38,907 nucleotides of DNA, from assembly GCA_031262385.1 (NCBI GenBank), contig JAISHU010000076.1:1-38907 (forward strand). The letters are read 5' to 3'. The position numbers and the translations under genes were made by a program. Below the pieces are notes generated by a model. The model made no database searches and was not told the origin of the DNA. It was given only the letters and a program-made list of their open reading frames with translations. Below, one piece after another: positions 1 to 10,547 of this stretch. The DNA is from Mediterranea sp. (in: CFB group bacteria) (GTDB taxonomy: Bacteria > Bacteroidota > Bacteroidia > Bacteroidales > Bacteroidaceae). Numbering within the stretch: position 1 is the first letter of the stretch; each line of letters begins with the position of its first letter.

Positions 1-96
1 AAGCCGCACACTTCCAGAAAGATAGAAAAAAATATTGTCAATAAACAAAAAGCGTGTTCAGCGCGAAAAAACAGCCCCAAAAAGAGCTTTATGAAA

Positions 97-134
97 TTAT
101 CCCGGCAAGTTAGCACGATAACTTGCCGGGATAA
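97..134. repeat. 16-bp perfect inverted repeat TTATCCCGGCAAGTTA-(gcacga)-TAACTTGCCGGGATAA
   Basis: Direct reading; right arm repeated again at 162-177 (period 43). Confidence 0.95.
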
Positions 135-195
135 CGCAACAATCTGCCGGGAAATACAGCTTAACTTGCCGGGATAATTTGCTCAGCCGGCAGTT

Positions 196-261
196 AATTC
201 GTTGTTTCCGCGCTGACGATTCATTGTTTCCGCCGAGTTGATTCGTTGTTTTCCTGTTTGC
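196..261 (+). repeat. 22-bp tandem units (AATTCGTTGTTTCCGCGCTGAC / GATTCATTGTTTCCGCCGAGTT / GATTCGTTGTTTTCCTGTTTGC)
   Basis: Direct reading, three units. Confidence 0.85.
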
Positions 262-523
262 AACGAACTAAAAACGGGTTCGCAACGCATTATCTTCCGG
301 ATGAACAGCAATTTTTCGCAAAGTACGAGTTAGCAGAAAGCGAGATATTGAGAAAATATGAAACCAAAACAGACTATTTACCAACTTTATGACAACACGC
401 ATTCTTCACACTCTTCTAACAACCCAAGAAATCGCAAAACAGGTAAAACCTCCAAACTTACCTCTGCGTATAGAGACATCGACACGGCAGAACGACTTAA
501 TAACGAATATTTTCCTCTAATAT

Positions 524-554
524 TTTGTTCCCGAAAGGATTATTCATACCTTTG
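524..554 (+). promoter_or_regulatory. Bacteroidetes-type promoter TTTG-N19-TACCTTTG for rimP-nusA-infB
   Basis: TTTG at 524-527 and TAnnTTTG at 547-554, matching the known Bacteroidetes primary sigma consensus. Confidence 0.7.
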
Positions 555-577
555 CGCCGCGTTGAGTAAAAGGTGGA

Positions 578-599
578 GGAGCATGAAGCTCCTTTTTTT
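578..599 (+). terminator. Terminator/attenuator-like hairpin in the rimP leader (GGAGC-atgaa-GCTCC-T7)
   Basis: 5-bp GC-rich stem followed by TTTTTTT, between promoter and rimP start. Confidence 0.5.
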
Positions 600-615
600 G
601 TTCTCAAAAGTGAAT

Positions 616-1083
616 ATGATAACCAAAGAAACAGTTAGTCAAATTGTAAACGAATGGCTCGACGGGAAAGATTACTTCCCGGTTGAAATCGCCGTCAGTC
701 CGGACAATCGCATCGTGGTGGAAATCGACCATAAAGAAGGTGTCTGGATAGAAGATTGTGTGGCTTTGAGTCGCTTTATAGAATCGCGACTGAACCGCGA
801 AACCGAAGATTTTGAGCTGGAAGTCGGCTCCGCCGGCATCGGACAACCCTTCAAAGTGTTGCAGCAATACTACAATCATGTAGATAAAGAGGTGGAAGTA
901 CTTACCACCGACGGACAAAAACTGTGCGGCGTGCTGAAAGAAGCGACCGACACAGGCATTGTACTCACCATAGAAAAAAAGGTGAAACCCGAAGGAGCTA
1001 AACGCCCTAAGTTGGTTGCCGAAGAGGTAGCCCTGACGTACAACGAAATAAAATATACTAAATACTTAATCAGTTTTAAATAA
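616..1083 (+). CDS. rimP: Ribosome maturation factor RimP
   Basis: Internal start MITKETVSQIVNEWLDGKDYFPVEIAVSPDNRIVVEID, RimP-like, directly upstream of nusA. The ORF-track start at 358 lies upstream of the predicted promoter. Confidence 0.85.
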   Translation: MITKETVSQIVNEWLDGKDYFPVEIAVSPDNRIVVEIDHKEGVWIEDCVALSRFIESRLNRETEDFELEVGSAGIGQPFKVLQQYYNHVDKEVEVLTTDGQKLCGVLKEATDTGIVLTIEKKVKPEGAKRPKLVAEEVALTYNEIKYTKYLISFK

Positions 1084-1085
1084 TT

Positions 1086-2342
1086 ATGGCAAAGAAGAAA
1101 GAGACTATCAGCCTGATAGATACCTTTTCAGAATTTAAAGAACTGAAGAACATTGACAGAACCACCATGGTGAGCGTACTCGAAGAGTCGTTTCGCAGCG
1201 TGATTGCCAAAATGTTCGGAACAGATGAAAACTATGATGTCATTGTCAACCCCGATAAGGGCGACTTTGAAATCTATCGCAACCGTGAGGTGGTGGCTGA
1301 TGCCGACCTGACCAATCCCAACAGACAAGTATCCTTGACCGAAGCACAACGAATCGATGCATCGTACGAGGAAGGGGAAGAGGTAACTGACGAAGTAGAC
1401 TTTGCCAAGTTCGGAAGGCGTGCCATATTGAACCTGCGCCAAACATTGGCTTCCAAAATATTAGAACTCGAAAAAGACAGCATCTACAATAAATATATCG
1501 ATAAGGTAGGTACCATTATCAATGCCGAAGTCTACCAGATATGGAAAAAAGAGATGCTGCTGCTCGACGACGAAGGCAACGAACTACTGCTGCCCAAAAC
1601 CGAACAAATCCCCTCGGACTACTATCGCAAAGGCGAAACGGCACGCGCCGTGGTGGCACGGGTGGACAACAAGAACAACAATCCCAAGATTATCCTCTCG
1701 CGCACTTCGCCCATGTTCCTGCGACGACTGTTCGAACTGGAAGTACCCGAAATAAACGACGGATTGATAACCATTAAAAATATCGCCCGCATACCGGGCG
1801 AACGCGCCAAGATTGCCGTAGAAAGCTACGACGACCGCATCGACCCCGTAGGTGCTTGCGTGGGTGTGAAAGGTAGCCGCATACACGGCATCGTACGCGA
1901 ATTGCGTAACGAAAATATCGACGTCATCAACTATACCGCTAACACGCAACTGTTTATTCAACGCGCGCTTAGCCCGGCAAAAATATCTTCTATCAACCTC
2001 AACGAAGAAGAACATAAAGCCGAAGTGTATCTCAAACCCGAAGAGGTGTCGCTGGCTATCGGTAAGGGCGGATTGAACATCAAGCTCGCCAGTATGCTTA
2101 CCGAATACACCATCGATGTGTTCCGCGAACTGGACGATACGGTAAACGAAGATATCTATCTCGACGAATTCCTCGACGAAATAGACGAGTGGGTAATCAA
2201 CTCTATCAAGGCTATCGGACTTGATACTGCCAAAGCCGTACTGAACGCGCCTCGCGAATTGTTGGTCGAAAAAACCGACTTGGAAGAAGAGACCATTGAC
2301 GACGTATTACGAGTATTAAAAGCAGAATTTGACGAAGAGTAA
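1086..2342 (+). CDS. nusA: Transcription termination/antitermination protein NusA
   Basis: S1/KH domains: GACVGVKGSRIHGIVRELRNENIDVI, LAIGKGGLNIKLAS. Confidence 0.97.
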   Translation: MAKKKETISLIDTFSEFKELKNIDRTTMVSVLEESFRSVIAKMFGTDENYDVIVNPDKGDFEIYRNREVVADADLTNPNRQVSLTEAQRIDASYEEGEEVTDEVDFAKFGRRAILNLRQTLASKILELEKDSIYNKYIDKVGTIINAEVYQIWKKEMLLLDDEGNELLLPKTEQIPSDYYRKGETARAVVARVDNKNNNPKIILSRTSPMFLRRLFELEVPEINDGLITIKNIARIPGERAKIAVESYDDRIDPVGACVGVKGSRIHGIVRELRNENIDVINYTANTQLFIQRALSPAKISSINLNEEEHKAEVYLKPEEVSLAIGKGGLNIKLASMLTEYTIDVFRELDDTVNEDIYLDEFLDEIDEWVINSIKAIGLDTAKAVLNAPRELLVEKTDLEEETIDDVLRVLKAEFDEE

Positions 2343-2351
2343 AAAAGAAAT

Positions 2352-5300
2352 ATGACGATAAGGTTAAATAAAGTAACGAGAGACTTAAATGTGGGAATCT
2401 TGACGGTAGTGGAGTTCCTGCAAAAGAAAGGATTTGCTGATGTAGAGGCAAATCCTAACACCAAAATTACGGAAGAACAGTATGCTCTGTTGGTACAGGC
2501 ATTCAGCACGGATAAAAATCTTCGGCTGGAGTCGGAACGCTTTATCCAAGAGAGACACAGCAACCGAAACAAAGCTTCGGTCTCCATTGACGGCTACGAA
2601 GAAAAGAAAGAAAAGCCTAAAATGGAAGAGAAGAAAGCGGTTGTACCCGGAGACTCTCGCCAGAAATTTAAACCTGTCGGTAAAATTGACTTGGATAACC
2701 TCGGCAAAAAGCCTTTCGTAACAGAACAACCGGCTACGGAAGAACAGCCGGCTACGGAACAGAAAACAGAGGTCGCACCCGAAGTGAAGACCGAACAACC
2801 CGTTGCTGCCGCTGCCACCGAAGCACAACCTCAACCCGAAAAGAAAACCGAAACCGAAGCTAAACCGGTGACAAAAGAACCGGTACAGCCGAAAACGGAA
2901 CAAACTCCCCAACCTAAAAATAAGGTTGACGCAGGAGGACATCATAAAGAAAGAAAAGAACATAGAGAGCATAAAGAGCATAAAGAACAGAAAAAAGAGC
3001 CTATCCCGGTGACAGAAGTAAAGAATAAACCTACGGCGTCGCAAAATGCTACAAAAGAGCAGCCCGAACAAAAAACAGAAGACCCAAACAAGGTTTTTAC
3101 AATCCATAAGAAAGGAGAGTTTGCATCCAAACTCAACATCATTGGACAGATTGACCTTGCTACGCTAAATCAGTCGACCCGCCCGCGCAAGAAAAGCAAG
3201 GAGGAACGACGCAAAGAGCGCGAAGAGAAAGAAAAGCAGCGGCAAACCCAGAAGGACGCTATGAAAGCGGCCATTATGAAAGAAATCAGCCGCGGCGAGC
3301 CTACTAAACCCCGCGAGGGACAAAAACCTCAAGACGGAAAAGACAAGGAGGGAGCTAACAAAAAGAAACGCCACCGCATCAATAAAGAAAAGGTGGACGT
3401 AACCAATGCAGCCAACTTCCAAAAAAATAACGATAACCGCGGAAACAAAGATAATAAAGGCGGAGGAGGTGGCAACAATGCCAACCGTCCGCAAGGACAA
3501 GGCGGTGGAGGAAAAAACAACCGCAAAGACCGCTTCAAAAAACCGGTGGTGAAACAGGAACCCAGCGAAGAAGATGTTGCAAAACAAGTAAAAGAAACGC
3601 TGGCACGCCTCACCTCGAAAGGCAACAAGAGCAAAACAGCAAAGTATCGTAAAGAGAAACGCGACCTTGTGGCAGGACGTCTGCAAGAACAGGAAAACAA
3701 GGAAATGGCGGCAAGCAAGGTGCTGAAGCTTACCGAGTTTGTAACGGCAAACGAACTGGCTAACATGATGGATATATCGGTGACGCAGGTGATCGCCACT
3801 TGTATGAGTGTCGGCATCATGGTTTCTATCAACCAACGGTTGGACGCCGAAACCATCAACCTTGTTGCCGAAGAGTTCGGCTTTAAAACCGAATATGTCA
3901 GCGCCGAAGTGGCACAGGCTATCGTGGAAGAAGCCGACGCCGAAGAAGATTTGCAACCGCGCGCACCGATTGTGACTGTCATGGGACACGTCGACCACGG
4001 TAAGACTTCGTTGCTGGACTACATCCGCAAAGCCAACGTAATCGCCGGAGAAGCCGGAGGTATCACACAGCACATCGGTGCCTACCACGTGACACTGGAA
4101 GACGGACGCCAAATTACCTTCCTCGACACACCGGGACACGAAGCCTTTACCGCCATGCGTGCCCGCGGTGCCAAAGTAACCGACGTGGTTATCATCATCG
4201 TTGCCGCCGACGACAACGTGATGCCGCAAACCAAAGAGGCTATCAACCATGCTATGGCAGCAGGCGTACCCATTGTGTTTGCTATCAACAAGATTGATAA
4301 AACGGGCGCAAACCCCGACAAGATAAAAGAAGAACTGGCAGGTATGAACTTCCTCGTGGAAGAATGGGGAGGTAAATACCAGTCGCAAGATATCTCGGCT
4401 AAACAAGGCATCGGTGTACACGAATTGCTGGAAAAGGTGCTGCTCGAAGCCGAAATGCTTGACCTGAAAGCCAACCCCAACCGCAAAGCCACCGGCTCTA
4501 TCATTGAATCGTCGCTCGACAAAGGACGCGGATACATTGCCACCGTGCTGGTATCTAACGGCACTTTGCACGTGGGCGACATCGTACTGGCAGGAGCTTC
4601 GTACGGCAAGGTGAAAGCCATGTTCAACGAACGCAACCAACGCCTGAAAGAGGCGGGACCGTCCGAACCGGTGTTGATACTGGGATTGAACGGCGCACCG
4701 GCAGCAGGCGACTCGTTCCACGTGTTCGACACCGAACAGGAGGCACGCGAGATTGCCAACAAACGCGAACAACTGCAACGCGAACAGGGCTTGCGCACAC
4801 AAAAGATGCTGACCCTCGACGAAGTGGGACGCCGTTTGGCATTGGGCGACTTCCACGAACTGAATGTTATTGTCAAAGGCGACGTGGACGGTTCGGTAGA
4901 AGCCTTGAGCGACTCGTTGATAAAACTCTCGACCGAACAGGTGCAGGTAAATGTAATCCATAAAGGTGTGGGACAAATATCCGAATCGGATGTGTCGCTT
5001 GCCGCAGCTTCCAATGCCATCATCATCGGCTTCCAAGTGCGCCCGTCGAATGCGGCGGCACGCCTGGCGGAAAACGACGGAGTGGACATCCGCAAGTATT
5101 CGGTAATCTACGACGCTATCGAAGAGGTGAAAGCCGCCATGGAAGGTATGCTTGCTCCTACCGTGAAAGAACAGGTCACCGCTACTATCGAAGTGCGCGA
5201 AGTGTTCAACATCACCAAGGTGGGCTTAGTCGCCGGTGCCATGGTGAAGACGGGCAAGGTGAAGCGTTCGGACAAAGCACGCCTCATCCGCGACGGCATC

Positions 5301-5465
5301 GTTATCTTTACCGGCAACATCAACGCCTTGAAGCGCTTTAAAGACGACGTGAAAGAGGTGGGTACCAACTTTGAGTGCGGTATCAGCCTCACCGGTTGCA
5401 ACGACATCAAAGTGGGCGACATCATCGAATCGTACGAAGAGATTGAGGTAAAACAGACGCTCTAA
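2352..5465 (+). CDS. infB: Translation initiation factor IF-2 with long low-complexity N-terminal linker
   Basis: [37 protein letters not shown]-motifs; C-terminal IF-2 domains. Confidence 0.98.
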   Translation: MTIRLNKVTRDLNVGILTVVEFLQKKGFADVEANPNTKITEEQYALLVQAFSTDKNLRLESERFIQERHSNRNKASVSIDGYEEKKEKPKMEEKKAVVPGDSRQKFKPVGKIDLDNLGKKPFVTEQPATEEQPATEQKTEVAPEVKTEQPVAAAATEAQPQPEKKTETEAKPVTKEPVQPKTEQTPQPKNKVDAGGHHKERKEHREHKEHKEQKKEPIPVTEVKNKPTASQNATKEQPEQKTEDPNKVFTIHKKGEFASKLNIIGQIDLATLNQSTRPRKKSKEERRKEREEKEKQRQTQKDAMKAAIMKEISRGEPTKPREGQKPQDGKDKEGANKKKRHRINKEKVDVTNAANFQKNNDNRGNKDNKGGGGGNNANRPQGQGGGGKNNRKDRFKKPVVKQEPSEEDVAKQVKETLARLTSKGNKSKTAKYRKEKRDLVAGRLQEQENKEMAASKVLKLTEFVTANELANMMDISVTQVIATCMSVGIMVSINQRLDAETINLVAEEFGFKTEYVSAEVAQAIVEEADAEEDLQPRAPIVTVMGHVDHGKTSLLDYIRKANVIAGEAGGITQHIGAYHVTLEDGRQITFLDTPGHEAFTAMRARGAKVTDVVIIIVAADDNVMPQTKEAINHAMAAGVPIVFAINKIDKTGANPDKIKEELAGMNFLVEEWGGKYQSQDISAKQGIGVHELLEKVLLEAEMLDLKANPNRKATGSIIESSLDKGRGYIATVLVSNGTLHVGDIVLAGASYGKVKAMFNERNQRLKEAGPSEPVLILGLNGAPAAGDSFHVFDTEQEAREIANKREQLQREQGLRTQKMLTLDEVGRRLALGDFHELNVIVKGDVDGSVEALSDSLIKLSTEQVQVNVIHKGVGQISESDVSLAAASNAIIIGFQVRPSNAAARLAENDGVDIRKYSVIYDAIEEVKAAMEGMLAPTVKEQVTATIEVREVFNITKVGLVAGAMVKTGKVKRSDKARLIRDGIVIFTGNINALKRFKDDVKEVGTNFECGISLTGCNDIKVGDIIESYEEIEVKQTL

Positions 5466-5484
5466 AGAATAAACTCCTAACAAG

Positions 5485-5516
5485 AAAAGGCTGCCCGCAT
5501 GCGGACAGCCTTTTTT
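5485..5516 (+). terminator. Rho-independent terminator after infB
   Basis: AAAAGGCTGcCCGCATGCGGaCAGCCTTTTTT. Confidence 0.85.
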
Positions 5517-5538
5517 CTTTTTATCTTTGCCCCTTGCA

Positions 5539-7788
5539 ATGAAACAATTTGTCGACGTTATATTACCCGTGCCGCTGCCCCAAAGCTTTACCTACGCTCT
5601 GCCCGAAGCAATGGCGGCACGCGTGCAACCCGGTAGTCGGGCGGTGGTGCCTTTCGGAAAGAGTAAGCACCACACCGGCGTGGTGAGCCGCATACACGAG
5701 GAGGCGCCCGTGGGTTACAAAGTAAAGCCGGTGGCGGAACTCCCCGACGACTATCCGGTGCTGCTGCCGGTACAACTCAAGTTTTGGCAATGGCTTGCCG
5801 ACTATTACCTCTGTGCGCCGGGAGATGTGCTCAAAGCGGCACTTCCTACAGGTTTCAGCGGAAACGATTACCGCCCCAAGACGGAAACACGCGTGCGCCT
5901 CACCGAAAAGGCATCGAACGAAACACAACTGCATGCACTCTTCGATGCACTGACGCGTGCCCCCAAACAATTGGACTTGCTGATGAAGTACGTAGAACTG
6001 TCGGGCGTGCTCGGCAATCAGCCCAAAGAGATTGCCAAACACGAACTGCTGAAGCAGAGCGGAGCTACGGATGCCGCATTCAAAGCATTGGTGGACAAAG
6101 GGGTGTTTGAGGTTTACCAACAAGAGATTGGCAGACTGGAAGCCTACGACCTCCCTACCGAACCGCTTCATCCGCTCAACTCGCACCAGCAACGGGCGTA
6201 CGACGAGATTTCGGCGCACTTCCGCCGCACCAACGTCTGTCTGCTGCACGGCGTCACCTCCAGCGGAAAGACCGAAATCTATATTCACCTGATACAGCAG
6301 GCACTTGGGGAAGGTAAACAGGTGCTCTACTTGTTGCCCGAGATAGCACTTACCACCCAAATCACCGAACGTCTGCAACGGGTGTTCGGCAACCAACTGG
6401 GTATCTATCATTCTAAGTTATCGGACAACGAACGGGTGGAAATCTGGCAGAAACAATTGTCGGAGACTCCCTACTCTATCTTATTGGGGGTGCGCTCGTC
6501 GGTGTTTCTCCCTTTCAGGCAACTGGGATTGGTAATTGTGGACGAGGAACACGAAAACACCTACAAACAGCAAGACCCTGCACCGCGCTACCATGCCCGC
6601 AACGCTGCCATCGTACTGGCTTCGCTGTGTGGTGCCAAAACGTTGCTGGGAACGGCTACCCCTTCTATCGAGACTTGGTACAATACCACTTGCGGCAAAT
6701 ATGCGCTGGTGGAATTGAAAGAACGTTACCAAGAGATACAACTGCCCGAAATTATTTCCGTCGACATCAAAGAGCTACACCGAAAAAAGCGGATGAACGG
6801 TGCCTTTTCGCCGTTGCTGCTGCAATACGTCCGCGAAGCGCTGGAACAGAAAGAGCAGGTGATACTCTTCCAAAACCGCCGCGGATTTGCACCCATGATA
6901 GAGTGTCACACTTGCGGTTGGGTGCCCAAATGTCAGAACTGCGACGTCAGCCTCACCTACCACAAAGGACTGAATCTGCTGACGTGCCACTACTGCGGCT
7001 TTACTTACCAAGTGCCGCACAAGTGTCCGGCTTGCGAAGGCGAAGATTTGCGCAACCGCGGCTTCGGCACCGAAAAGATTGAAGACGACATCAAAGTGTT
7101 GTTCCCGCAAGCACGCGTGGCACGTATGGACTTCGACACCACACGCACACGCAACGCTTACGAACGCATCATATCCGACTTTACGCATCGCAAAACCGAC
7201 ATTCTGATTGGCACGCAGATGATCTCCAAGGGACTGGACTTCGACCATGTCAGTGTAGTGGGCATCCTGAATGCCGACACCATGATGAACTTCCCCGACT
7301 TTCGTGCCTACGAACGGTCGTTCCAACTCATGGCGCAGGTGGCAGGACGTGCCGGACGCAAGAACAAGCGCGGACGGGTGGTGCTGCAAACCAAAAGCAT
7401 CGACCACCCTATCATCGAACAGGTGATACACAATGACTACGAACAAATGGTGGCGGGACAACTTGCCGAACGCCGCCTTTTTCACTATCCGCCCTATTAC
7501 CGACTGGTGTATGTCTACCTGAAACATCGCGACGAAAGCCTGCTGGAGCGTGCCTCACAAACCATGGGTGAGTTGATGCGCGCCTCGTTCGGCGACCGCG
7601 TGCTGGGACCCGACAAACCGGTAGTAGCCCGTGTACAGACGCTCTTTATCCGCAAAATTGTGTTGAAGATAGAGCACGAAGCCTCTTTTGCACACGCACG
7701 ACAATGCTTGTGGCAGGTGCGACAATCTTTGTTGGGCGACAAACGTTTTAAGACGTTGATTGTTTATTATGACGTAGACCCCATGTAA
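5539..7788 (+). CDS. priA: Primosomal protein N' (replication restart helicase PriA)
   Basis: LLHGVTSSGKTEIY Walker A, VDEEHE, zinc-binding CHTCGWVPKCQNCDVSLTYHKGLNLLTCHYCG. Start taken as ATG 5539. Confidence 0.97.
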   Translation: MKQFVDVILPVPLPQSFTYALPEAMAARVQPGSRAVVPFGKSKHHTGVVSRIHEEAPVGYKVKPVAELPDDYPVLLPVQLKFWQWLADYYLCAPGDVLKAALPTGFSGNDYRPKTETRVRLTEKASNETQLHALFDALTRAPKQLDLLMKYVELSGVLGNQPKEIAKHELLKQSGATDAAFKALVDKGVFEVYQQEIGRLEAYDLPTEPLHPLNSHQQRAYDEISAHFRRTNVCLLHGVTSSGKTEIYIHLIQQALGEGKQVLYLLPEIALTTQITERLQRVFGNQLGIYHSKLSDNERVEIWQKQLSETPYSILLGVRSSVFLPFRQLGLVIVDEEHENTYKQQDPAPRYHARNAAIVLASLCGAKTLLGTATPSIETWYNTTCGKYALVELKERYQEIQLPEIISVDIKELHRKKRMNGAFSPLLLQYVREALEQKEQVILFQNRRGFAPMIECHTCGWVPKCQNCDVSLTYHKGLNLLTCHYCGFTYQVPHKCPACEGEDLRNRGFGTEKIEDDIKVLFPQARVARMDFDTTRTRNAYERIISDFTHRKTDILIGTQMISKGLDFDHVSVVGILNADTMMNFPDFRAYERSFQLMAQVAGRAGRKNKRGRVVLQTKSIDHPIIEQVIHNDYEQMVAGQLAERRLFHYPPYYRLVYVYLKHRDESLLERASQTMGELMRASFGDRVLGPDKPVVARVQTLFIRKIVLKIEHEASFAHARQCLWQVRQSLLGDKRFKTLIVYYDVDPM

Positions 7789-7807
7789 ATAAGAATACTA
7801 TCCGTAT

Positions 7808-8278
7808 ATGAAACCTCGAAAAATATTGTTTGTTTGTCTGGGCAACATTTGTCGTTCGCCCATGGCGGAAGGCGTGATGTTGCGCCTGTTGCGCGAAGCG
7901 CATCTCGAAAATCAGTTTACCGTCGACTCGGCAGGTATGCACTCCTATCATCAGGGCGAATTGCCCGACGCACGTATGCGTTCCCATGCCGCACGTCGCG
8001 GTTATTCGCTCACACATCGTTCGCGACCGGTGCGTGCCGCCGACTTTGAACGGTTCGACTTGATTATCGGTATGGACGACAGCAACATCGCCGCACTGAA
8101 AGAGCGCGCCGCATCCCTCGAAGAGGTTGCCAAGATACGCCGTATGACGGACTACTGCACACTCTACACCGATGCCGACTACGTACCCGACCCCTATTAC
8201 GGCGGTGCTTCGGGCTTCGAATATGTCATCAACCTGCTCGAAGATGCTTGTGCGGGATTGCTGGAAGAGATACGATAA
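7808..8278 (+). CDS. Low molecular weight protein-tyrosine phosphatase
   Basis: FVCLGNICRSPMAEG P-loop and DPYYGG motif. Confidence 0.95.
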   Translation: MKPRKILFVCLGNICRSPMAEGVMLRLLREAHLENQFTVDSAGMHSYHQGELPDARMRSHAARRGYSLTHRSRPVRAADFERFDLIIGMDDSNIAALKERAASLEEVAKIRRMTDYCTLYTDADYVPDPYYGGASGFEYVINLLEDACAGLLEEIR

Positions 8279-8310
8279 GAACCGATTGTTTTATTTAAAT
8301 ACAGAAGAAT

Positions 8311-8763
8311 ATGAAAGTAGGAGACAAAATCCCCGCCATACTGGGCAAAGACCAGAACGGGAACACGATTAAAGCTGCCGACTATGCCGGCAAGAAATTA
8401 GTGCTTTATTTCTACCCCAAAGACAGCACTTCGGGTTGCACTGCCGAGGCATGCAGCTTCCGCGACCACTATACCGAACTACGCAAGCAGGGCTACGAAG
8501 TGGTGGGCGTAAGTGTAGACGGCGACAAATCGCACCAAAAGTTCATCGAAAAGCAACAACTGCCGTTCAATCTGATTGCCGATACCGACAAAACACTGGT
8601 GGAACAGTTTGGCGTGTGGGGCGAGAAAAGTATGTACGGACGTAAGTACATGGGTACCTTCCGCACCACCTTTATTATAAACGAAGAAGGCGTGGTGGAG
8701 AAAATATTTTTACCTAAAGAGATAAAAACCTCCACACACGCCGAACAGGTAATGGCGGGTTAA
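8311..8763 (+). CDS. bcp: Thioredoxin-dependent thiol peroxidase (peroxiredoxin, BCP/PrxQ type)
   Basis: YFYPKDSTSGCTAEACSFRD active site; KYMGTFRTTFIINEEG. Confidence 0.95.
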   Translation: MKVGDKIPAILGKDQNGNTIKAADYAGKKLVLYFYPKDSTSGCTAEACSFRDHYTELRKQGYEVVGVSVDGDKSHQKFIEKQQLPFNLIADTDKTLVEQFGVWGEKSMYGRKYMGTFRTTFIINEEGVVEKIFLPKEIKTSTHAEQVMAG

Positions 8764-8785
8764 CCCACCGTTAGTTTCTTAAACT

Positions 8786-9682
8786 CTATTTCCCCGTCTT
8801 CTTCAGTTCCAATCCGATGTTGAAGACGGTGGTTTTTTCCCAATTGCTGCCAATTGTCGTCAACAGCATGGATGCACTGCTATACTCTTTGGGCAGAACA
8901 CCAGCCTTCAACAAAGCATCCCACAACTTTTTAATCTCGTAGTTTTTGCCGTCTTGCTTTGTAAAGAGATTCGTCAACATCTCTTTATCCAAATAGATGC
9001 GCACAGTTCCTGCTGCAACATTCTCTTCTATCTTCATGGGGATACCCGAGGTAATCCATCCCATCAATTGCCCCTGCGTAGTCGGTGCCAACTGCAGAAA
9101 TGCTTCCATAATAACACCCATATCTACCGATGCAGGGTCTTGGGGTGCCTGTCCCGTAATGGCAGTCAGGTTGAGTTTCAGACGAAACATATTGTCGACT
9201 ACCTGCCAAGTGGCTACTCCTTCGGGCGAAGTTACATCGGCTTCGTCCGCTGTGAGGAAGCCGGCTTCTACCTTGTCGGCTGTAGGATATTTGTATTTAC
9301 CCATCATAATATTGAGGAAATTTATATCCTTGGGATTGAACGTAACGCGTGAAGTCTGGGGATAAGTGGCTATGATATTGCCGTTGTTGAGCAGCGACAA
9401 CGAATAGAGCGCTTGAGGTAGAATAGAACCACCCATATAGCGGAAAAATTGTCCGAAACGAACAGGTGAGAGGTTGGCACTGTCACTAAACTGATAATCC
9501 ACATAGAGTGCCCCGGCAATAGGAGGGTTGAGATTGAGCGCGTCGGCGGGATCAATGGTGTAGTCCGCAAATTGGTAGGTTCCCACATACTTGTTGATAG
9601 GTTTCTCTATTTCGTTGCTGTCACAGGCCGCAACCGCCAAGAGCACACAGCACAGTGTGCACATACGTAGAATTTTGGTCAT
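8786..9682 (-). CDS. Lipoprotein, DUF4925-like
   Basis: Signal peptide with lipobox LLAVAAC; the body resembles Bacteroidales DUF4925 lipoproteins (from memory). Confidence 0.65.
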   Translation of the reverse strand: MTKILRMCTLCCVLLAVAACDSNEIEKPINKYVGTYQFADYTIDPADALNLNPPIAGALYVDYQFSDSANLSPVRFGQFFRYMGGSILPQALYSLSLLNNGNIIATYPQTSRVTFNPKDINFLNIMMGKYKYPTADKVEAGFLTADEADVTSPEGVATWQVVDNMFRLKLNLTAITGQAPQDPASVDMGVIMEAFLQLAPTTQGQLMGWITSGIPMKIEENVAAGTVRIYLDKEMLTNLFTKQDGKNYEIKKLWDALLKAGVLPKEYSSASMLLTTIGSNWEKTTVFNIGLELKKTGK

Positions 9683-9731
9683 AATGTAATTTATATAATA
9701 AAAAAAAATACGGCAAGAAAGAGGGGGTCAC

Positions 9732-9772
9732 AAAAAAAGTTCTATCACACCGGTTAAAGGGCGTGATAGAAC
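9732..9772 (-). terminator. Rho-independent terminator of the 9795-10292 gene
   Basis: Minus strand GTTCTATCAC-loop-GTGATAGAAC followed by T7; 10-bp perfect stem. Confidence 0.85.
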
Positions 9773-9794
9773 ATATTTATGAAATTAAATTCTT

Positions 9795-10292
9795 TTATTT
9801 ACGGGTACCGGTAAAGTTAACAACAACAGGGATAGTCTGACCCATTACCGGAGCTTGAACTGTAAGTATCAATGTAAATACACCATTCTTAATCACCCCG
9901 TTAGTTATTTCTACAGGGCAAGTTGTAGGACCTAAGAGCGGCAAACTTAATGTGACATCTTGTTTACCCGTAAGTGTATAACCCTCACCACTTTCGGCAA
10001 CTGCACATTTATCAATTTTAATAGTGGCAGGTTCCGTAAGCAAGTTATCAATAACAAAATTAGATAGAGACAGACTGACTTCTTTGTCAGATACTTTGGC
10101 AATCACAATGTCCGCTGCCGGGATGGCACCTATAGTTGAGCCATTCATCTTAATGTCGATATTACCGTTGTATGTACCTACAACACTACCAACAGGATCT
10201 ACTACATTTGGTTCGTCTTTCTTCTTATCACAAGACGATAGCATAGCTAACATACAGAGCATCAGCCCTGCGAAAAACAGATTCTTCTTCAT
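9795..10292 (-). CDS. Putative lipoprotein (calycin/lipocalin-like beta-rich)
   Basis: MKKNLFFAGLMLCMLAMLSSCDKKKDEP lipobox; alternating beta-strand pattern. Confidence 0.65.
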   Translation of the reverse strand: MKKNLFFAGLMLCMLAMLSSCDKKKDEPNVVDPVGSVVGTYNGNIDIKMNGSTIGAIPAADIVIAKVSDKEVSLSLSNFVIDNLLTEPATIKIDKCAVAESGEGYTLTGKQDVTLSLPLLGPTTCPVEITNGVIKNGVFTLILTVQAPVMGQTIPVVVNFTGTRK

Positions 10293-10547
10293 TGTCTTTG
10301 TTTTTGTTTGTCGTTAATAAAGATATTTAGTTCTATATCAGCGGGCAAAGGTAAAGATTATATTTGAATTACGAGTTTTAGCAGCCTGTTTTTGTGTATA
10401 TAGAGGGGCACACCGGTTAGAAATCAGCATTCAGCCGTTTTTTTTGCGGAGATACTAACTCATCGGAGGCAGTGATTTATTTATTAGTGGTTATTTAGTG
10501 ATAAATAATTATGTATCAGTAAGATATTATCTTTACACCGTATTTCC

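Larger units (their letters stand above)
15..350 (+). repeat. Copy A of a dispersed non-coding repeat (second copy at ~29413-29770)
   Basis: Long near-identical stretches shared with copy B, e.g. gcgcgaaaaaacagccccaaaaag...tttatgaaattatcccggcaagttag..gataacttgccgggataa and caaagtacgagttagca-aaagcg. Internal inverted repeat at 97-134 and 22-bp units at 196-261. Confidence 0.9.

Noticed and set aside
196-261. 22-bp tandem units considered as a CRISPR array
   Set aside because: Units are contiguous with no unique spacers and no cas genes in the window.
358-615. N-terminal extension of the rimP ORF (MKPKQTIYQLYDNTHSS...)
   Set aside because: Lies upstream of and across the predicted promoter and leader hairpin; RimP homology begins at MITKETVSQ (616).
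2700-3560. Repetitive codons in the IF-2 N-terminal region ([30 protein letters not shown])
   Set aside because: Low-complexity charged linkers are usual in Bacteroidetes IF-2; no separate element inferred.
3165-5036. 623-aa minus-strand ORF opposite infB (and others such as 4082-5095, 2385-3107, 6775-7527)
   Set aside because: Antisense shadow ORFs of highly conserved coding sequence produced by codon bias; no recognisable domains and the sense strand is clearly infB/priA.
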